From assembly GCA_015655545.1 (NCBI GenBank), contig JAATET010000062.1, positions 1 to 49,563 of the forward strand: a stretch of 49,563 nt of DNA. Reading direction: 5' to 3'. The notes beneath the pieces were generated by a model. That model was not told the origin of the DNA. It saw only the letters and a list, made by a program, of their open reading frames with translations, and made no database searches. Both the position numbers and the translations under genes were made by a program. The DNA is from Chthoniobacterales bacterium. Its GTDB lineage: Bacteria; Verrucomicrobiota; Verrucomicrobiia; Chthoniobacterales; JAATET01. The stretch's first letter is position 1, and the number at the start of each line of letters is the position of its first letter. Of the stretch, positions 26,453 to 37,800 are shown one piece after another.

Positions 26453-27364
26453 ATGCCAGAAGCCACAGCGAGAAAACCCGCCGCACCAAAGACACGCTCT
26501 TCAGAAAGAGGAATCTTTGGCGATTTGGCGAACGACGGCTTTCGCATTACGCGTTGGGAAGAGGTGGGCAAACCGGCCGGCGCGCACTGGTTTGACGCGC
26601 AGTCCATCGTCCTCTGTCTAAATGTCGCCGGCAGCGGTCGGTTTCACGCGGGCACGCGGCTGGCTTGCGCGGTCGAGCCTGGAAGCATGATTCTTTCGTC
26701 GGCACCGCGGAGCAGGCAGCATCTCCAAAGATCCGTGGGTGAGCGCCATCGCTTTGTGGTGATGGAAATGCGGCGCCCATGGGTCAGCCGCTGGCTGCCG
26801 TCCGATGCGGACGGGTTGCGCGGTCCGGTAAGCCGTTTCCTCAAGCCCGGCCGCGGCAGCGAAGCGGCGTGCGAGGTGCATCCGATGACGGCGCAAATCG
26901 CCCAACTCGCGGCTGATGTGCTCCAGCCGCCGAAGCTGCCTGGGGCGTGGATGAGTTGGCATCACGCCAAAGCGCTCGAGATGGTCTCGCACGGTCTTTT
27001 CGTGAACACCGATTCCGAGCTGTTTTGCGAACGCACGAAACGCGTCGGCCGCGAGCGCATCGTGCGTGTCCAGGAAATCATTCTGGCCGATCTCGAGAAT
27101 CCTCCCGCGCTCGCGGAGCTCGGAAAGCAGGTCGGCTGCAGTCCGTTTTATTTGAGCCGCATGTTTCGGCAGGAAACCGGCGTGACGATTTCGAGCTTTC
27201 TGCGCCACGCGCGCATGGATCGTGCCGCGGAGCTGATTCGCGCCGGCGATGCGAATGTCACCGAAGCCGTGATGACGGTCGGGTATTCGAGCCTGAGCCA
27301 TTTCAGCAAGGCCTTCGCCGAGACCTTCGGCTGCTGCCCGTGCCTGTATGGGCGGAAGGCGTAA
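26453..27364 (+). CDS. AraC-family (PchR-like) transcriptional regulator
   Basis: The protein has 303 residues. An N-terminal effector domain of about 190 residues contains HWFDAQSIVLCLNVAGSGRF and the PGSMILSSAPRSRQHLQRS segment. The C-terminal 100 residues form the double helix-turn-helix AraC domain (LGKQVGCSPFYLSRMFRQ, and EAVMTVGYSSLSHFSKAFAETFG). It ends FGCCPCLYGRKA. Its layout resembles PchR-type regulators that sense iron carriers. It follows hmuV and is preceded by a Fur-like palindrome, so it is probably an iron- or heme-responsive activator. A highly similar decayed copy lies at 45238-46009. Confidence 0.85.
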   Translation: MPEATARKPAAPKTRSSERGIFGDLANDGFRITRWEEVGKPAGAHWFDAQSIVLCLNVAGSGRFHAGTRLACAVEPGSMILSSAPRSRQHLQRSVGERHRFVVMEMRRPWVSRWLPSDADGLRGPVSRFLKPGRGSEAACEVHPMTAQIAQLAADVLQPPKLPGAWMSWHHAKALEMVSHGLFVNTDSELFCERTKRVGRERIVRVQEIILADLENPPALAELGKQVGCSPFYLSRMFRQETGVTISSFLRHARMDRAAELIRAGDANVTEAVMTVGYSSLSHFSKAFAETFGCCPCLYGRKA

Positions 27365-27551
27365 GTTTCGTCCGAACGCAGTCGGATTATCCGATATCTA
27401 CACTGGAGAAGAACATCGACAGTGCGAAGCTTGAGATCCGGGAGCTCGCACTTGAATGAGAGGCGTCCGTCCGACGCTCGCGACGACATTGGTGAATGTA
27501 AGCCACGGACCAGTTCGGGTTCTGACGCAGAGAAAATGAAAGTTCAAGAAA

Positions 27552-27570
27552 AACGATTGAAGTGATCGTT
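27552..27570. promoter_or_regulatory. 19-bp palindrome, site 1 (AACGAT-N7-ATCGTT)
   Basis: AACGATTGAAGTGATCGTT has 6-bp arms that are perfect reverse complements. Sites of the same size and arm pattern occur at 27705, 44498 and 45178. It lies about 200 nt before the TpsB start. Confidence 0.55.
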
Positions 27571-27704
27571 ATACGAATTATCCTATGAGTCGTGAATGAT
27601 ACGAAGTTAAAACCTCACGAGAAATACTCCGTAAACGATTGACGGACTCTTGGACGTCTTCTTCGATCTTATTGCATTTTAGGTATTGACGGCGCGGTTA
27701 TAAC

Positions 27705-27723
27705 AACGATGTTTTTAGTCGTT
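27705..27723. promoter_or_regulatory. 19-bp palindrome, site 2 (AACGAT-N7-GTCGTT)
   Basis: AACGATGTTTTTAGTCGTT has arms matching over AACGA/TCGTT and is flanked by TTATAA on the left (27698-27703) and TTATAA on the right (27726-27731), giving an extended inverted repeat. It lies 47 nt before the TpsB ATG. Confidence 0.55.
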
Positions 27724-27770
27724 ATTTATAAAACCCGCTCGTGATTTTACAGCAACAGAACACCCGTTTG

Positions 27771-28533
27771 ATGGCCGCCATCTCTCCCATTGGAAGGGTG
27801 ACTGCGATGCTTTTGGCTTTGGCGGTGGACGGCGGAGCGACCGTCGCGGAGGGAGGGGGGGGCGGTGCGAGGGCGCAAAGCCCTGCGTCGCCAGCGGAAT
27901 CGGCGGCGTCTGGAACAGGGGCGCTTTACATTCGGGAGTTTCGAGTAAATGGGGCGAAGAAGCTGCCGGCGGAGGCCGTGGAGGAGATGGTCTATCCATA
28001 TTTTGGGCTTGGGCGCACCGCGGACGATGTCGAGCAGACGCGAGCCGCGCTTGAAAAGGCCTATCAGGACAGCGGATACCAGACAGAATCGATGGGGATT
28101 CCGGCGCAGGAGCCGCGAGGCGGAGTGGGTTTCCTGCAGGTCAACGAGAACCCCATCGGCCGGCTGCGGGTAAAAGGCTCGCGGTATTTTTCGCTCGATC
28201 AGATTCGAGCCGGCGTGCCGTCGCTTGGGGAGGGGGAAGGTGCCCAATTTCAATGACGTGGCCAGGGAGATCGTCTCGCTCAACCAGATGGCGGATCGGC
28301 GGGTCACGCCCACGCTGAAGCCCGGGGTGGAGTCCGGCACGATGGACGTCGACTTGAACGTGAAGGACACATTCCCGCTGCACGGCAGCCTCGAGTCCAA
28401 CAACCGCTACAGCGCGAACACAACGCCGCTGCGCCTCAACGGGTCGCTCGACGCCGGCGTGACGCTCATCACCCAGAGCTCGAGCCCGGCCGGGCATGTG
28501 CGGCTGACCTTCCGGATCTGGGGGGAATTTTAG
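27771..28533 (+). pseudogene. TpsB (ShlB/FhaC/HecB-type) transporter, frameshifted and lacking its barrel
   Basis: The first frame (27771-28256) encodes a signal peptide and POTRA-type sequence (YIREFRVNGAKKLPAEAVEE, then IGRLRVKGSRYFSLDQI). A single extra G in the run at about 28230 shifts the frame: continuing in the second frame gives EGKVPNFNDVAREIVSLNQ, RRVTPTLKPGVESGTMDVDL and LHGSLESNNRYSANTTPLRL, which is the end of the second POTRA and the barrel entrance. The sequence then jumps to PAGHVRLTFRIWGEF, typical of the last barrel strand with terminal Phe. About 300 barrel residues are missing. It cannot form a pore. It sits directly before the giant TpsA gene. Confidence 0.75.
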
Positions 28534-28546
28534 GAGAAACTTTTTT

Positions 28547-28804
28547 ATGCGAACACCGACTTATTTATTCCTGGCCGTCCTGTCGCTGCTGAGCAGTCCG
28601 GCGCGTGCATGGTGGAACAGCGACTGGACGATTCGGAAAAAGCTCACTGTCGACACGAGTGCGGAAGGCGGGGCGATCAACGGGCCGGTCGGCACGGGCG
28701 CCGTGCTCGTGCGGCTGCATGACGGGAATTTCCAGTTCGCATCCGCGAAGGAGGACGGGGCGGACAACGCCGACAAGCTTGCCGACCAGAAAATCAAGCA
28801 GTAG
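28547..28804 (+). pseudogene. Truncated DUF2341-type secreted protein fragment
   Basis: The ORF encodes 85 residues. A signal peptide (MRTPTYLFLAVLSLLSSPARA) is followed by WWNSDWTIRKKLTVDTSAEG and VLVRLHDGNFQFASAKEDGAD, which matches the beginning of DUF2341-type proteins; these are normally several hundred residues long and are sometimes linked to ExbB-like domains. After KEDGAD the sequence changes to a short polar tail (NADKLADQKIKQ) and stops. It looks like another internally deleted gene. A good AGGAGA ribosome site (28532-28537) lies 9 nt before the ATG, overlapping the TpsB stop. The next gene's GTG follows 10 nt after the stop. Confidence 0.55.
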
Positions 28805-28814
28805 CCCACGGCCC

Positions 28815-31800
28815 GTGCCGCATCGCAACTCCATAGCTGCCGCTCTCAGGCGCACCGCGCTCGCCACTTCCCTGGCGCTGTGTGCCAGCGCGCACGCCGG
28901 CGACATCCTGCGCGGCGGCTCTCCGATCGCCAATACCCGCACCCACGCCGGTGCCGGATCCAATGCCGGCGCCGATGCCGCCGCCAAAACCCAGGCTTCC
29001 GCAAAAGACCGCCTGTCCCGCACCACCGCCGCCCTCGACGCCGTCAAGACCATGCAGGCCGCCGCCCGGAAGGCGGCGAGCGGCGCCGCGCGGATTCATG
29101 ACCCGAACCGCCCGGGGAAATTCCTCCCACGCGTCAAGGACGGCCTCGGCAAAAACGGCCTCCAGATCGACCCCCTCGTCCCCAAAAATCTCAACAAGCC
29201 CAAACCCGGCGAAAACCCCGCCCTCTGGGTCGGCGCCAAACTGCCCACCCAGACCTCGGGCAAGGACGGCTCCAAAAACGTCACCATCGTCCAGACCGAC
29301 CAGCAGGCCCTCCTCAACTGGAGAACCTTCCACATCGGCAAAAAAACCAGCCTCTACTTCGACCAGTCCCAAGGCGGCTCCGACAAATCCAAATGGATCG
29401 CCTTCAACAAAATCAACGACCCAACAGGCCGCCCCTCCCAAATCCTCGGCTCCCTCAAATCCGACGGCCAGGTCTACGTCATCAACCAAAATGGCATCAT
29501 CTTCGGCGGTGTCTCCCAGGTAAACACCCACACGCTCGTCGCCTCTTCCCTCCCTATTAATGACAAGCTGGTCGTCTCCGGTTTGTTGAATAGTTCCACG
29601 GGAGCATTCCTCTTCGACAGCCAACGAGAAGACGACATCGGGGACGGCATTCTCGCAAATCAAAGCGCGGAGCTTTCGCAGATTATCGACGGGCGCGATC
29701 CTGTCCGAATCGTCGCCAGCGTCACGACCACCGAGACTGGCGGATCTCCCACCACGGCCGACATCAAATTGGCGGCGGGGAAGGACTACAATCTCGTGAT
29801 CGACGCGGAACGACATCCCACCGTGGTCCTGACGGATGCGGGAAAAGCAAAGACCATGGGCGATGGCGATCCGAGCGTTACCGTCCAATTGCAGTCGATG
29901 TCCGCCAGCTATTTCGCTCTCTCTGGTGACGTGACGATCCAGCCTGGCGCTCAAATTTCGAGCCCGACTTCGGCGGCCAAAGTGGGGGGACGGGTAATGC
30001 TCGTCGGCGCAAACGTTGAAAACAAAGGAACGATCTCCACTCCCGACGGACAGGCCATCCTCGCCGCCGGGCTCCAGGTCGGCATCGCGTCCCATTCCAG
30101 CGACGATCCGAGTCTGCGTGGACTTGATATTTTCGTGGGTGCGGTTGGCGATTCCGCTTCGAAGCGTGCCTCTTACGCGGGCACGGCGACCAACTCCGGT
30201 CTGATCGATGTCCCACGCGCGAACGCGACCATCGCGGGCAAGAGCGTGCAGCAAAACGGCATCATCGACAGTCGCACCACGGTCTCGCTGAACGGCCGCA
30301 TCGACCTCGATGCGACCTACGACGCGATTATAAATCCATTCTACGATGTGAATGGCCCTTCCGATGCCTACAAGGTTCTCTTTGTGCCGAAGAGCACAGG
30401 CACCGTGACCTTTGGCAAGGGAAGTGTGATGCGCATTCTGCCAGAACTGTCGAGCGATGAGCAGGCGACGGGCGAGGAAGTGGCGATCCGCTCGCAGATC
30501 AATGTCCGCGGGCTCGCGATTCATTTCGACAAGGGTTCAAGCCTCCTCGCGCCAAATGCCAAGGTCTCCGTGAACGCGGGCGGATGGAATTTCATTCCCG
30601 CCTCGACGGCCTTGCCGCCCATTTCGGAGTTTGTGCACGCTGCCGGTAAGGTTTACATCGACGATGGCGCGTTGCTCGACGTCGCCGGCACCACGAATGT
30701 CTCGGTTCCGCAATCCGATAACATCCTCACCGTCGAGTTGCGCGGCTCGGAGCTGGCCGACTCGCCGCTCCAGCGCGACGGCGCCATACGCGGGATCTCG
30801 CTGACGATCGACGCGCGTCAGACCGGCACCTTCAACGGTAAGGAGTGGATCGGCACGCCGCTCGGCGATGCGACCGGGTTTCTGGGTCTGATCCAACACG
30901 GCGTCGGCCCGCTGATGACCAAAGGCGGCGAGATCAATCTCCAGGCCGGCGACTCCGTGGTGTTGAATCGCGGCGCGATCCTTGATGTCTCCGGCGGCTG
31001 GCAGCGGAACGAGGGCGGCTTCATCAAGACGACGAAACTCACGCAGGGTTCGCGCCTGGTCGATATCGCCGATGCCACTCCGGACCAGGTGTATGACGGC
31101 ATTTACGATCCGAAATTCACGCAGACCCATTCGAAATGGGGCGTCACCAAGACCTACCGCAATCCGTTCGATCTCAATGGCGGTCATTTCGAGGACAGCT
31201 ATATCCAGGGCGCGGCCGGCGGCAGTATTTCCATCATCGCTCCGTCGGTGGCCCTTGACGGAAAGCTCGCGGGCACGACCGTTACCGGACCGAAGCAAAC
31301 GCGTTTGAATCCCACCTCCAGCTCGTTGCCGGCGGCCAGCAAACTGGCGCTCACCTTCCGCGCGGACGATCCCGATCCGCAGTATGGCGAGGATTATTCC
31401 GCAATCTCGCTGCATGCGCCGAAGGTGGTCTTCGACGACTCGGTTCAAGTGAAGGCGCTCCCCTTCGCTCTCGATGCCGAAGGAAATCCCCTCGCGCTGA
31501 AAGGCGACGTTGCGAGCAATCTGATCAATCCCTTTCAACTGCGCACGATCCGTCGTGACACGGTCGTCCTGTCGCCTTCGCTGCTGACCGACTCCGGTTT
31601 CGGCGATCTCACGGTCGACAACGCCGCCGGAGATATTTCCGTGCCGGCGGGAATTGCGCTTGCGGCTGCCGTCGAGAGTTCCATCACCCTCAATGGACGA
31701 AATATCGACGTTCAAGGCAGCATCACCGCTCCCGGGGGTAGCTTGAGCCTCACGGCGAACAACCGCTCGCCGTATCTCATCGATCAATTCAAAAATCGTT

Positions 31801-34800
31801 CCGCTACAGACCCGGCTGCGCCGCTCTTCGCCGATCCATTGGCGGGCCGGTTCACGCTTGGCTCTTCCGGCTCGCTAAGCACCGCCGGGTTGACCGTCGA
31901 TGACCGGAATTCCTTAACCGCCGACGACTTGCTGCCGATCGTCACAAAGGGCGGAAACATCGATATCGCCGCCTACACGGCCCGGCTCGCCGCAGGTAGC
32001 GTGGTCGATGTTTCCGGTGGAGTGTTCGTCGACTCGTCGACCGACGTAAGTTATGGCGCCGCGGGCGCGATCTCCATTCGCGCGGGCAAGGATCCCCATC
32101 TCGCGGCACTCTTTCCGCAGCCTCTCAATCGCACCGTCACACTCACCGACCGTCTTCTCGGAGGACGTTTGAATCTCGGCGGCGAGCTGCGCGGTTACTC
32201 GGGCGCCAAGGGAGGATCGCTCACGCTGCAGGCGCCATTCATCCAGATCGGCGGACTTCGCAACGCCTCGACTGCACCCGGAACGTTCTTCCTGCGCCCC
32301 GAATTTTTCGACCAGGGCGGCTTTACCAGCTTCGACCTCTCCGGCATCGGAGGTGCCAGGTTTGCGGCTGGCCAAAAGCTGGAGGATCTTCCCGGTCTCG
32401 TGATTGCGGCGAACACGGTGATTGCGCCGCGCGCGACAAGTCTGTTCGCCGATCCGCGCCCCACCGACGGCGGAAATCTGGCGATCACGCATACCATTCA
32501 GCCGCGCGCGGAGCGCGCCCCGGTGAGCCTGGCTTTTCACAGTCTGGGGATGAGCGACGAAGCGCTGAACGTATCCGGTAATATTGGCATCGTCTTTCGC
32601 GGCGATCTTGTGATGCAGGAAGGAGCCATCATCCGCACCGACCCGCGGGCGTCTGTCTCGTTCTCCGGTGATACAGTCGCGATCCTTGGCCAGGTGGATG
32701 CGCCCGCCGGTGCGATCTCCATCAAGGGTGGCAGCGACTCCATCAAAATATTCAAGCAGGACGTCGCCCAGGCCGTCGCCATGCCGACCGTTTACCTTGG
32801 CTCGGAGAGCCGTCTCTCCGCAGCCGGGACGAGAGTGTTCATGCCGGATCCTTTCGGTCGGCGCGTGGGCACCGTCTTGCCGGGCGGAACGATCGATGTT
32901 TCGGGCAATATCGTCGCCGCGGCCGGCTCCGTGCTCGATGTCTCCGGCGCGAGCGGGATGCTGGATTTTTCGCCGTTGGCCCTCGATCCTGCGGCGTCGC
33001 CGCAAATTTCCGTTCGAAGCGGGATCACCGAACCGCTGCAAAATCTCCAGTCCGTGGCCGTGCGCGTCGATAGCGATGGTGGCGCCATCACGCTCCACGG
33101 CGGCGAAATGCTCTTCACGGATGCGACGCTTCTCGGCCGTGCCGGAGGACCGACCTCGCTCGGCGGCACGTTGGACGTCTCCTCCGGCCGCTTCTCGCCC
33201 CTCGGCCTGCTGCCGACCGCCGCGAATCTCATCGTCACGCAGGGCAACCGCACGATCCCGCTTGCTCCTCTGCCCTCGATCTTTCAGCCCGGCGAGCAGA
33301 CGGCCATCGGCAAGCCGGTCGTCGACCGCGATGCCGAGAACGTTCCCGCGCTCGGTTATTTTGCCGCCGACAAATTCCTCGAGGGAGGCTTCGACTCGCT
33401 CACGCTCGGAGGCGTCGTGCGCTTCAAGGGGCCGGTTTCCATCGACGCACGCGGCAGTCTGAAAGTGGCCGATGGCGGCGTGCTCTATGCGGACGACCAC
33501 GTGAATCTCTCCGCATCCTACGTCGCGCTTGGCACCGCGTTCGAAGCGCCCTTACTGCCGTCGGATCCAAAGTCGCCTTTCACCGTTCCGACAAATCCCT
33601 ACAACTTCTCTCCCACGCACGGCCCGGGCGTGTTGACCGTCAAGGCCGATCTGATCGATATCGGCACGCTTTCTCTGCGCAACATGCGCCTGGCCAATTT
33701 TGTCGCGGAGGACGGCGACATCCGCGGTTCCGGCACGTTGAACATCGCCGGCCGCCTCCGCTTCGAAGCCGGCCAGATCTACACGCCCACCGCGCTCAGC
33801 TTCACCGCGGTCGCCTACGATTATGCCAGCAGCGACCACAAACCGGGTGACCCGCTTAAATCCGGCTCCATCGTCATCAAATCCTCCGGCTCGCGGCAGC
33901 TTCCGCTCTCCGCCGGCGGCACGCTCAGCTTCTACGCTTCGAATATCGAGCAATCCGGCGTCCTGCGCGCTCCGATGGGCACAATCAATCTCGGTTGGGA
34001 CGGCACGGGCACCGCGCCGGTGGATTTGATCGCGGGCGCCGGCCGCTTTGTTCCCGTCACCCAAAAGCTTTTGCTCGGCGCGGGCAGCATCACATCGGTC
34101 TCCGCCGTCGATCCCACGACGGGCGAGGGACTGCTCATTCCCTACGGCGTCAGTCTTGATGGAAACTCCTGGATCGATCCGACCAGCATCGACGTCACAA
34201 ACGGGGGGCTGCCAACCAAGAACGTCAACCTCTCCGCCTCGCGCATCGTGACGAAATCCACCTCGGAGATCGACCTGCGTGGCGGCGGGGATCTCTACGC
34301 CTATCGGTGGGTGGCGGGCAACGGAGGCACGCAAGACATCCTGGCGTCGGACACGAACTTCGCCGTGCTGCCCGGATACCAGGCGAGCTTTGCGCCGCTT
34401 GGCGCCTACAACGACACCGCGAGCATCACCGCATTCAATAGTGATTCGCTCGACGCAACGACTCGCGATGCCGGTTACATAAACAAGACGCTCGCGGTCG
34501 GCGATCGTGTCTATCTCGGAGCCAGCGCGGGTCTGGCGGCGGGTTATTACACGCTGCTGCCGGCGCGGTATGCGCTCCTGCCCGGCGCGTCGCTCGTGAC
34601 CGCGAAAGCCGGCTCGACACTCGGCACTCTCGCGATGCCCGACGGTTCTGCCATGGTCTCCGGCTACCGATTCAACGGCCTCGACTCGTCCCGCGTGAGT
34701 CCCTCGATCTATTCGCAATTCGAAGTTGTTCCCCGCGATGTCGTGCGCGCGCGGGTGGAATACGAGGACTTCTCCGCGAATCGGTTTCTGCGCGACAGCG

Positions 34801-37800
34801 CACTCGCGACGAACTCGACACCGCAGACGCTGCCTTTCGATTCCGGGCATCTCGTTTTTAAGGCGACCGAGGCGATGCGCCTGAACGGAGCCGTGCGCGG
34901 TGAAGCGCCATTCGGCGGACGCGGCGCCTTTATCGATGTCAGCAGCCCGAGAGACATCATCATTGCCGGAGCGGATGCGAAATTGTCAAAGAGCCAGACG
35001 AAAGATGCGATCGTGCTCAACTCCGCCAAGCTGAGCGGCTGGGGCGCCGAAAGTCTCATGATCGGCGGTCTTCGCGAAACGACCGATGACGGAACTTCGA
35101 TCGCCGTGCAAACCGGCAATCTCACCGTCGATAACGCCGGCTCTCCGTTGAGCGCGCCGGAAATCATCTTGGTCGCCAATGACACGCTCACTCTTGCACC
35201 GCATGCGGAGATCGCGCAATCAGGCAATCTTACCGGCCATGCCGACACGCTCCTGCTGGATGGAGACGGCACGTTGCTGCGGGTGAGCAGCGACCAGGAT
35301 GCGACGTTCACGCGCCTCAACGCGACCTCCTCGCACGTGCCGCGCATGACCATTGGAGCGGGCGCGAGCCTGACGGGCGCGAGTCTCACCATCGACTCGA
35401 CCTATGCGACGAATCTCTCGTCGAAAGCGATTCTTCGCGGTCGCGCGATCAACCTGAGCAGCGGCCAGATCAGCCTCAGCCTGAACAATCCCGGCGATCT
35501 TCAGCCGACTGACGGACTCGTGCTCGCCGGTCGCGCGCTCCGAAGTCTGCGCGGCGCCGAGTCGCTTTCGCTCCTCAGCTATTCGTCGATCGATATCTAC
35601 GGATCTGGTGAAGTTGGCACGCCGGAGCTGAGAGAGCTCGGCCTCCACGCCGGAGAGATTCGTGGATTCAATAATGGCGCCGGAGTCGAGTTTCGCGCCA
35701 ACCACGTTCTGCTCGATAACCGCGCGAACGTCAGGGGGCCTGGTGCCATTGCGAATTCCTCTGGTTCGCTCAAATTCCGCGTGCGGACCGTCGAGCTTGG
35801 AAACCATCGCATGGCGATCGATCAGTTCGCGAACGTGAATCTCACGGCCCCCGGCGGAATTTTGATCGGCGGTAAAGGCAAGCTGTTCGTCGATGGCGAT
35901 CTGAATGTCCGCACTCCCGAATTCTTCGCCGCGGGCGGAGCCACGGAAATTATCCGCGCAACCGGTGGACTGGAGGTGCGGGATTCAGGCACGAAGGCGA
36001 GCGCGGACCTCGCCAGCGGCGTCGGCGCGAGTCTCACGCTCCAGGGCGCGAGCGTCACGGTGAACTCCGACATTTTCCTGCCGAGCGGACAGCTCACCTT
36101 GCAGGCTTCCACCGGCAACGTGAACGTGAATGGCCGCCTCGACGTCGGTGGCACGGCGCAGGCTTTCAACGACCTCATCAAATACATCGGAGCCGGAGAA
36201 ATCAGCCTGCTCTCCGGCAATGGAGACGTGAATCTCGGCAAGCGCGGCACGCTTTCCGTCGCCGCGCAAAAAGGCGGCGGCGACGCCGGCAGCCTGAGCA
36301 TCGCGGCATCCGAAGGCTCGGTGAAGCTCGCCGGCACTCTCCTCGGCAAGGGTGGCGCGCATGGCCGGAATGGCACGTTCTCGCTCGACGTCGGCTTGCT
36401 GCCCGAGCTGGCCAAGCTCAGTTCCGTCCTCGATGAGGCGTCCTTCGGCGAATCCCGAAGCTTCCGCGTCCGCCATGGCGACGTGCTGGTCAACGGCTCT
36501 TCGACCGTGCGCAATTTCCGCCTCTCCGCGGACGCCGGCTCCATTTTCGTGACCGGCAAGGTCGACGCATCGGGCGCCACCGGCGGCACGATTTCCATGA
36601 TCGCCTCCGGCAGCCTCGTGCTCGACGTCGGCTCGCTGCTCGACGCGAGCGGGAAGGACTTCAGCAACGCTGGCAAGGGCGGCGCGATCACGCTCGAGGC
36701 CGGCTCGCAGGTCGACGGCATGATCGACAGCTCCGCGCTCCTCGACATCCGCAGCGGCTCGCGGATCGACCTCTCCGTCGCGGGCGCGAGGCCGGACAGC
36801 GCGGACTACGGCAGGTTCACCGGCACGCTGCATCTGCGCGCGCCGCAGACCGCCGCCGGCACCGACCTCCAGCTCGCGGCCATCGACGGCGCGATCAAAG
36901 GCGCGTCGAGCATCATCGTCGAAGGCTACAAGCTCTACGACCTCACCGCGACGGATGGGAATCTCACCGGCACCCCGCTGCAGACGCTCAAGAACAACAT
37001 CATGGCAAACGGCAACCTCTTCGCCGGAGCGGCCGGCACCACTACCGCCACCTATGCCGCGATGCTCGCCCGCCTCCTGGCGAACAATCCCGCGCTCGAT
37101 GCAGTCCTGAGCCTCCGGCCCGGCGTGGAGATCATTCACCGCACCGGCAGCATCACGTTCGGCATCACCACAGCCACCACATCGACCAATGCCAACGACA
37201 CGCTGAACTTCTCCAGCTTCCGCTTCGGCCCGAAGAGCGCTCCCGGCGTGCTCACGCTCCGTGCCGCGGGCAATCTCGTCTTCAACGTCGCGTTGACCGA
37301 CGGCTTCGCGATCCGCACTCCCGTGACGGGCAACGCGCTCACCACAGACGACGTCTATCAGGCGCCGCTGATGGATGCGAATCCGCTCCTGCCGCTCAAC
37401 GCCCAGTCCTGGTCCTACCGCATCGCGGCAGGCGCCGACTTCTCCGGCGCCGACTATCGCGCAGTGCTCGCGCTGCAGAGCCTCGGCGCCGATCTCGGCT
37501 CGCTGAAGCTCGGGCGCAACGTGGTGAAGAGCACCAGCGGCAGCGCCGATGCTCTCACCAGCACCCTCGTCAAGAATCGCTACCAGGTCATCCGCACCGG
37601 CAGCGGCGACATCGACATTTCCACCGGCCGCGACGTGCAGCTCCTCAACCAATTCGCGACCATCTACACCGCCGGCACCAAGATCAACGATCCCACGCTC
37701 GGCGGCACGTTCGACCTGCCCTACCTTAGTCTTTCCGACCAAGGAGATACCCTCGGCGCGGTCCAGCAGCAGGAGACCGTTTATCCCGTGCAGTTCTCGC

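Larger units (their letters stand above)
27365..27770. other. Gene-free, AT-richer junction between the heme locus and the adhesin island
   Basis: No credible gene was found in these 406 bases. The base composition turns AT-rich from about 27,520, unlike the flanking genes. The stretch holds two 19-bp palindromes (27552-27570 and 27705-27723), and TTATAA flanks the second on both sides. It probably contains the promoter region of the TpsB-DUF2341-TpsA genes. Confidence 0.6.

Noticed and set aside
28605-28814. An ATG at 28605 as the start of the giant adhesin
   Set aside because: The first 70 codons would overlap the DUF2341 fragment in another frame and give an Arg/Ser-rich stretch; the signal peptide begins right after GTG 28815.
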